Shown: positions 56,862 to 64,000 of the stretch, in pieces
How the letters are laid out: every line of letters begins with the position of its first letter
How positions within the stretch are numbered: position 1 is the first letter of the stretch
Source of the DNA: Ziziphus jujuba
Lineage: Eukaryota; Streptophyta; Magnoliopsida; Rosales; Rhamnaceae
DNA length: 64,000 bases
Assembly (NCBI RefSeq): GCF_031755915.1
Contig: NC_083383.1
Location: 18,713,001 to 18,777,000, forward strand
Direction: 5' to 3'
Program-made: the position numbers and the translations under genes
Notes under the pieces: model-generated
Database searches by the model: none
What the model was told of the DNA's origin: nothing
Seen by the model: the letters and a program-made list of their open reading frames with translations, nothing else

Positions 56862-57300
56862 TAATAATAAAAATAATTAAAATATATTAAAAGAATTTAA
56901 CGTAGGAAAATTAATTATTTGCAAAGAATCAAAATATATATTTGAATTTGAATTTGAATTTTATAGATAAAAAATGTTATATAAATACATTTAAATTTGA
57001 ATTAAATTATATAAATATATTTAAATTTGAATTTTGTAGATGAAAAAAATCAAATATGTAAATATTTTTTTAATTTGAATTCCATGAATAATTTAACTTA
57101 TAAGGTAAAAATGTATTTATAGGATAAATAAATAATAAAAATAATAATAATAACAATAATAATAAATAAATAAATAAATTACATTATGAGTATTTAATAT
57201 ATGAAAATTAATTATTTGCAAAAAATCAAAAAATACATTTGAATTTGAATTTCATGATTGAATAATATTATATATATATATAGATTAAATTTATAGTTTT
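56482..57300 (+). repeat. AT-rich duplicated block, copy 2, right part
   Basis: Matches 53722-54200. It includes a three-unit 60-bp tandem expansion not present in copy 1 and an (AAT)n run at 56830-56870. Confidence 0.78.
56520..56699 (+). repeat. Three tandem 60-bp units
   Basis: Units at 56520-56579, 56580-56639 and 56640-56699 each begin 'aaacataggtcataatc' or a one-base variant and end 'catcacaccat'. They differ at only a few positions. Copy 1 of the block has one unit (53738 onward). Confidence 0.92.
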
Positions 57301-60300
57301 TAACAAACTTTTATAATGTAAATTGAAAAAAAGATCTAAATATACTTATTAACAATAAAATTTTTAAATAAATTTTAAATATAATTAATTATTATAGATT
57401 ATTTTTAAAATCATCTATTATAGTTATATATATCATGCATGGCATGGGGATGAATGTTAGTATATCTATATAAGAAAAGAATAACTATTCCATAAAATTA
57501 ACTTTTTTAGAAATAATAATATTACAGATAGCAAAATTTTTACCAAATTTATTTACCAAATAACATATGTTAAAATATTATTGATTGATATATTTATATA
57601 ATCTGTATATAGAAAAGGGAATTCTTAAATGGATCAATAAATTAAAAAAATAAACCGATTAGATGTGATTTGATAAATATTTTGATAATCTTAACATTAT
57701 GGTTTTAAGGATATATATATATATATATATTCCCCATTTGAAGGAATAACTATTTCTTTTAAAAAATTTAAATTATTATTTCTCCATTTGAAGGATAAAT
57801 ATCTTTGCCATATTGAAAATAAATTCAAATCTAAATTAATTATCCTAAGTTAACAATATATAAATAACAATAAAATTTTACTTTTAATCAATTTTTATCA
57901 AATTTGATACTTTTGTAAGGAAAAAAATCTTTATGAAATTAAATATTGAATCTAATTCAAGATAATAAACAAACATATCAATAAGAATATTTATTTATTT
58001 CTTTTCTTAAAATTTCTATACATTGTTATTCCTATTTTATTATAAATAATCATTGTATAAGGATCTTGCACGGGATCAATATTTCACCCAGAAAATAAAA
58101 ATAAAAACTATAACCTAAAATTATAAAAATAAAAATAAAAAATGAATTCAATAAAATAATGCTACATTATATACCATTTAAGATTTGGATAAACTAACAC
58201 CATGCAAAGTTCCCCATATAAAAACAAAGCGCGCATAAACCTAATTTTTTTTTTTTAAATTTTTGAAAGATGTACAAGCTTTAGTAATTAAATAAAAGTA
58301 CGATGTTAAGATAAAATAAAATAATAGTATAATGTTAATCGAGAAATTATTCCACGATAGGTCTACCATAGAGATGTAAACCTATCCTATTGAAAACTCC
58401 AAGTTACCTTTTTATACAATATGAATAAATCTAGAGTGATCAAATTTTTTTATCAAAATTTTAGTATCTATGATTTGACATCTTTTAAATGATTTACCTT
58501 CCTATATATATATAACAATATCAATTTAATACTATTTAAAAACTGCAATATAATTGATTATCAAAATTTTGATAAAAAAATTTAATACCTGTAGTATTGC
58601 TCATACAATATTTACATCATAAAAGATATTGTCTAAATTCTGACACGGGTAATCTCACATTTTATATGGCATACTATTTTTTTTTAACAGAAATTCCCTT
58701 AGTAAGATCCAATGCATCTCTCATATCAAAGTACGAAACTAATTTTTAAATTTTCTTTCTTCCCTACATATATATATATATATATTTAATTAGTTTTTTC
58801 CATACCACCGTACGGTGTAGCCAAGATTTTCTTTTTTTCTTTTTTTCTTTCCTTGAGCTGAGCGAGGCCAAAACATTAATTAGGGATAGGGTCGATGGGC
58901 TTATTATGATGTAATTAAAAAGCTTTAATTCTAATCTCCCTAAATTTTTTTACGAATATATTGAACAAGTTTGATGTTTTCAACCATAGTCTCTTTTGGC
59001 CTTGTCTTAATAGTAAGTTACAAACATGTAGCATCTATACCAACATGACGATGATATTTATAACCACTACTTTAAGTGTTTTGCATGGCTAGTTATATCA
59101 ACTATATCAATTTCATTAGCTAATTATAGGATTCTTCTCCTACTCTGAAATGCCCATACTTAGTGCCATTATTTTGGTTTGTTTGAGGTTTCCAAAAGTT
59201 TTAATATTTCTTTTTCTAAAAAAATATCAATTAGAATATTGGATCAAAAAATATATATATCAATTACAATTATGATTAGAGAGACTAATTATATAAAATA
59301 GAAATTGATATTGTATAAATTTATATAGTATCAATGCACAAGCAATTTTTAAATTGCTTTTTTAAAAGTAATATGTATAAAAACTATTTATGAATATTAA
59401 TTAATTAAATATTTTATTGTGTATTATTATTGTTATTATTATTATTATTATTTTGAAATAACTGACTTCTTAAGAAAAGTTTTACCTTTTATGAAATTTG
59501 AGAATGTTTAACAAACCCTTCACAAGTAAAGGATTATCTTAACATTGTCTATTTTTTTCTTTTCTTATCACATCAAATTCACAAAGTACATAGACAACGC
59601 ATAGAAGATGCCTTTTTTTAATAGCTATCTATTTTTCAGATGTGATAAAAAAACATTTAATAATAAGCAAAGACACTTAGTGCATTTTCAATAGTGAACA
59701 TAGATCGCTGTAAATTTGATAGATAAATTGATAATATTAATATTTAGATGATACAAATAGTCAAATAAAAAATTAATGTTCAATAGTATTGTTAAAAAAG
59801 GATATAGATAATGGCTATTAATTAATTAGTTAATAATTCTAAAGAAAAATTTGCTTTCATGAAAAATAGAGAATATCAAACAAAATCTCTAAAAATAAAT
59901 ATTTACCCTCACAATATTTAGATATTCACTTTGACAATATTTAAATCGCGTATGCTTGACATTCATTTTAAGCATTACTATTAAAGAACGTTGTTTTTTG
60001 TTTTTTTTTATAAATGTTGCTTATGTGTTATGTTTTTTTTTCATATTCTCTGCATTTTTATTGAAGATGCTTTTATATGGCATCGATGAAAAGTTACCAT
60101 ATCTGACTTGAAAATTTTCTATAAATTTTGGTGGGCAAATAAATTTAAAGATAATGTAAGATCAACTGGTTACCATAGGTTTTAACTATGTGGATGGCTA
60201 TGAGTGTTGTCTTGGAATTTTTAATGAGATGGTAGCTTTTAATTGGACAGATCTATTGGCTTGTACTATTGAATAATTTCTTGAAAGATAGGTACGTGTA

Positions 60301-61500
60301 TTTTAGAATTGAGAACATTAATTTAATGGCATTCTAATCAGTAATTAAGGATCTTCTACTTTCTTTTCCGTGGTTGTTTATTCTTGATTTTAAATTGCAA
60401 TTATTGATTGTTAATCCATTGAATAAGATCAAACCATTTTTTATCAAAAAAAATTATAATGGTAAATAAATTCAATTTAAATGTGTTCAAATATGTTTGA
60501 ATTATTAACAAACAAGCATAAACAAATATTAAAAAAAAATCAAAAAACAAAACCAAAAAAAAAAAAAAAACAAAAACAAAAACCAAAAAAAAAAAAAAGA
60601 AAAGAAAAAAGGAAAAGGAGCCTTTGCACATTGTAGAACTGATAGAACTGAATCTTTGCTTCTTTTTTTTTTTTTGGGTAAATTATAATGTTCAAAGGCT
60701 TAGTTATATATGAGGCTCAAACTTGAATAACCGCAGGGGATCAAAGAGCAATACATATGAACAGGTAGACAATGACCATATGAAAATGAAATATTGTTAA
60801 TATATAATTTTATATGACAATGCTAGCTTATGCTACCCTGGGTTCTATCTACCCTGCAAATATTTCTCTCACAGAACAGAAAATGGTGATGCTTGTGGCC
60901 TCAAAATGGGCATTTTACAAAAAGAATAAGGTTACGAACATTGAAGGGTCGGTCTCTGTTTACTTTATATACCTTTGGTCTCCAAGGCAAATAAAATACG
61001 ATCATTAATAATATATTTGCAATCTTATATATATGCAACAAGAAACACAGAGAAAGAGATCACATAAGCAGAATGCAAGATAAAAAAAATAAATAAATAA
61101 AAGGTTCAAAAATGACAAAAAGGACGAATGCTATTTCATAATAATGTGGGTAAAATTGAACATTAACGAGGAAGAAGTCAAAAAGAGGCCGAAGAGGGCA
61201 TGCATTGAGATGTCTTTCTCTTGCCCTCCTAAATATTTTTTCTCTTCTTGTGTCAGCGTAAGCTGATGAGCTGCTGCAAACGCAACATGCCACTGAGATC
61301 AAGTGGGCCCCAAAATCAAGATAAATTCTCTCGGGGACCTTTTTCTTATTTCATCATCATCTTCATCATCACCATCATCATCTCTGCCCGAAATGAAAAC
61401 AGAAACAAAATTAAGAATTGGAACAGTATATTGGCAGAATTTGAATTTTGTCGTTATGCATGTAATGTAAGGAAATTTTTGGTTTTTTGCATGGGGGTAT
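57301..61500. other. AT-rich intergenic region
   Basis: No gene recognised on either strand. It contains (TA)n at 57711-57730 and 58766-58784, (TTA)n at 59424-59452 and A/C low-complexity sequence at 60540-60610. An 'atcatc' microsatellite lies at 61352-61382. Short open frames here are AT- or homopolymer-driven. Confidence 0.5.
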
Positions 61501-61569
61501 GTGGCATGGCATGCATGCACAACCATCAGTCTCTCTGATCAGTACATTTGCATGCCATGTCATGCCAAC
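61501..61569. repeat. Imperfect inverted repeat with RY motif
   Basis: 'gtggcatggcatgcatgcac' (61501-61520) and 'tttgcatgccatgtcatgcc' (61548-61567) are near reverse complements, separated by about 27 bases. The left arm contains CATGCATG (61510-61517), the RY site bound by plant B3 factors. No gene is visible next to it. Confidence 0.55.
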
Positions 61570-62060
61570 CTATACTTTCATATAGATACACCGCCCTCTC
61601 CTTACATCGAACTCTGAGTACCAAACCTACACACACCACTTCCTACACCATCCGCGCACGAACTTCACGCGCCACCTATTGGACACACGATTCACAAAAT
61701 ATCATAGACCTTGTACTCAAAAAAAAATTCAACCTTTTAGAGTGCGGAACTGAACTGGACTAATTTAAATTTCTTAGGCTAAATTAAAAATAATTGAATG
61801 TGATTGGCCGAATTTAAAATATTTAAGTACAATTCAAATTAATTCCACATATCAACCGAGCAATTACTGGTGTTGCATAAGAGATCATCGTCTATATATA
61901 TATGGTCACTAAATGAGCCACTTCAATTTGCAATAGCCGCTGGCTCAAACATATATTTAGAATAATCTTATATATAAAAATTAATATCATTAATTTGAAT
62001 ATGTATACTAGGGAACATTCAAAAGATAAATTCACTATTTTCTAACTCTATCTTGAATTA
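61570..62060. other. Intergenic, nothing recognised
   Basis: A moderately GC-rich stretch at 61570-61700 without codon-like structure, then AT-rich sequence. No feature supported. Confidence 0.5.
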
Positions 62061-62300
62061 TTAATTTGCATTTAACCTACAGGGCATTTACATAAATATG
62101 TCAATTTTCAAGTATTTAAAATGACATATTATTATATATAATTTGGTTAATTACATAAAGCCCTTTTGAACTACTTGACACTTATTTTGCATTTAATCTA
62201 CAGGGCATCTTACGCAGTATCTTAATTTTCAGGTATTTAAAATGACATATTATTATACAATTTGGTTAATTGCATAAGGCACTTTTAAACTATTTTGCTC
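62061..62300 (+). repeat. Imperfect 121-bp tandem duplication
   Basis: Copies at 62061-62181 and 62182-62300 share 'tttgcatttaa(c/t)ctacagg', 'gtatttaaaatgacatatta' and 'atttggttaatt', in order and at the same spacing. Confidence 0.85.
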
Positions 62301-63414
62301 ATAAATAATTAAGTGGGATTAGTAAGGTTGGTGCCTTTCATACCCTTATCATGAGGCTGCATATTCAAGACATGTTTCTTTCTTTCTTTTTTTTTTTTTT
62401 TTTAGTAGAAATTATAGTAATTTGCAAAAATAAAATCCCTTATATTACAAAATACGAACGAGATAGATGTTTGTTGTCCCAACCATTCTTGTTAGTCCCG
62501 ATCCTGATAAAGAAAAGGTATAATTTATAACAAAATACTGCCTATAACTTCTATAAATTTAAAGCCTCAATTAGTATTCTTTATATCTTATGTAGAAATA
62601 TCTACTTTTGGATAATTTTTGTCAAATTAAAATAAATGTTAATACTTAATGGTTTAAAAAAGGTAATATGCTATAAATAATCATAGGTGTAGGATTTATT
62701 TATCAAATAGATACGCAATAGTTGATGGAAATTTTGTATAATTTATCCTATATAATTTCATATTTAGAGATTTTACTATCATTTCAAAATTTATCTTATA
62801 AGATAAAAGTTAGAGTATCTCCAATGGTAAATGTCATTTTACTATTGTTATTTTTAAAATTTAGCATTGACATAAATTCTTTAATGCTAATGTGAAATTT
62901 TGACATTATTACTCTTACAATAAATGCTAAAAAATAATATTGCTGAATTTTAAAACTTATTTTAACTAAATTATGAGACCGAATTAGAAATAGTATGCAC
63001 AAATATGAAATCTATATTTAAATATTTTTTTAACTAAGTAAAAAGTAAATTGAATTTAATAAATATATAGATCCCATCAACTTTTTAATATTAGTAAATT
63101 TTGTCAGTTGTATTTTTATGTCAAATTTAACACCAAAAATATCATAACAAAATTTATCATTCTATTAAAATATAAAATAAGCAATTTGTGCTCTTTTTTA
63201 AAACATTGCTAAAATGGCATGTCATTGAAGATACTATTTATTTTAATAATTACCCGGTAAGAATTGATAGATTTGTAGGAAATTTCTTAGGACAAGTTTT
63301 TTTTCATTGTATTTCACAGATCGTATTAATAATATCCACAAAATTACCGGCCAAAACTTTTAGAAACTATTCATTCTATTCAATAAATACATGGCGATCC
63401 AAATACCATAAATT
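62301..63414. other. Intergenic region
   Basis: No gene recognised. T-run at 62388-62403. AT-rich elsewhere. Its right end merges into the candidate promoter. Confidence 0.5.
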
Positions 63415-63524
63415 CACGTGGTTACTCTACACACGGTTGGAAGAGAGAGTGAATGAGTAGGGGCAAAGAGGGTGTGACGTCAGGTTTGCATGCAAATGTG
63501 TATGAAACGAGTATATCATCTAGA

Positions 63525-63556
<32 letters not shown>

Positions 63557-63880
63557 GTTCTTCAATGAACTATGCAATCTGCCTCTCAGTCCTCTCTTCT
63601 GCAAAAACGGGGTCAGTAGAAGTCAGGAAGAGAGAGAGAGAGAGAGAAAAAAAAAACAAAAAAAAGGGTGACGCAAGGGGGGTCTCTCAGTCTTCCCATG
63701 GCCATTCTGCAAAAATCTGCTTTTTTATTATTTTTTATTTTTGGCCATTGAATAACGCGTGCTTGGAAGCGTGTGATGGGGATTTTCGAATTGAATGCCT
63801 TTTCTCTTTCTCTCTCCAAAAGGGGCTATAAAACCAATTTTAACTCTCTGGTTGGACTTTTCCACCACCACCACCACATT
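63415..63880 (+). promoter_or_regulatory. Candidate promoter and 5' UTR start of a gene leaving the window
   Basis: A G-box CACGTG (63415-63420), a perfect TGACGTCA bZIP palindrome (63475-63482) and a perfect 12-bp palindrome TTTGCATGCAAA (63485-63496) lie close together. (AG)n runs follow at 63531-63556 and 63629-63647, matching GAGA-type sites. A pyrimidine patch (63806-63817) precedes a TATA box 'gctataaaac' at 63825-63834. Transcription would start around 63855-63870. The arrangement is typical of plant promoters, but no downstream coding region can be confirmed. Confidence 0.6.
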
Positions 63881-63885
63881 GTCTT

Positions 63886-64000
63886 ATGGCGGCAGAGAGA
63901 GAGAATACGAATATATGGATGGGCATGCAGAGAGAAGAGAGAGAGAGAAGAGAAGGCTCGCATCAGCATCAGCACCAGCACAGAGAGAGAGAGAGAGAAG
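63886..64000 (+). CDS. Possible start of a coding region, partial at window end
   Basis: The first ATG after the TATA box (63886) opens a frame that stays open to the window end, 38 codons: 'MAAERENTNIWMGMQREERE' followed by a His/Gln stretch and more Arg/Glu repeats. The sequence is dominated by GA repeats, which also explain the open frame, so it may just as well be 5' UTR. No family can be recognised. Confidence 0.25.
   Translation, partial: MAAERENTNIWMGMQREERERREGSHQHQHQHRERERE

Noticed and set aside
60401..60631. Minus-strand frame of mostly phenylalanine
   Set aside because: Explained by A-rich low-complexity DNA at 60540-60610.
61060..61538. Overlapping 75-96 codon frames on both strands
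   Set aside because: No domain, no homology I recognise, and both strands open over the same bases; composition unlike the coding parts of the window.
63453..63831. Plus-strand frames with repeated arginine-glutamate
   Set aside because: Read-through of (AG)n microsatellites upstream of the TATA box.

Overview
This 64-kb window is AT-rich nuclear DNA from a flowering plant, most likely a eudicot. The evidence is nested plant-type Ty3/gypsy and Ty1/copia LTR retrotransposons, an intron-bearing PIF/Harbinger transposon, a LINE-type RNase H remnant, a plant ACT-domain-repeat gene fragment and a DUF1985/Ulp1 (C48) pseudogene. I see no intact host gene, tRNA, rRNA or CRISPR array. At the right edge there is a plausible promoter (G-box, TGACGTCA palindrome, TATA box) and the possible start of a gene that leaves the window.

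Layout: 1-14811 is a pile-up of one Ty3/gypsy family. Copy A is on the + strand and is broken in the reverse transcriptase. It carries a solo LTR at 4252-5372 with a CGTGA target duplication. Copy B is on the - strand (about 6669-11985) and keeps its tRNA-Met primer site and polypurine tract. Copy C is on the + strand and ends in an LTR at 13682-14811. B and C share the same deletion joining the end of RT to the integrase C-terminus, so they look like a non-autonomous subfamily. The pol reading frame runs through the polypurine tract into the LTR. 14812-18700 is a minus-strand Ty1/copia remnant (F), followed by a LINE RNase H remnant and an ACR gene scrap. 21178-28385 is a second minus-strand Ty1/copia element (D), whose 3' LTR is split by another gypsy solo LTR (GATAT duplication).

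29032-41823 is the most interesting part: a PIF/Harbinger element (E2, + strand, TTA target duplication) interrupted by a younger relative in the opposite orientation (E1, 31698-36532). E1 has a HARBI1-type transposase with two introns, a Myb/SANT-like protein with one intron, and a third small gene that joins an RNase H1/viroplasmin-type N-terminal domain to a C-terminal membrane segment. The same three genes, in the same order, are decaying in E2. E1 is flanked by perfect 134-bp direct repeats, far longer than the 3-bp duplication expected of the family, and its left end shows repair-like scars.

41827-63400 is AT-rich intergenic DNA with a decayed DUF1985/Ulp1 protease gene (about 46302-49929), a four-unit ~320-bp tandem array behind it, a small foldback element, duplicated AT-rich blocks with a 1.7-kb insertion, and many microsatellites. 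All coordinates come from reading by eye; boundaries marked approximate could shift by tens of bases.
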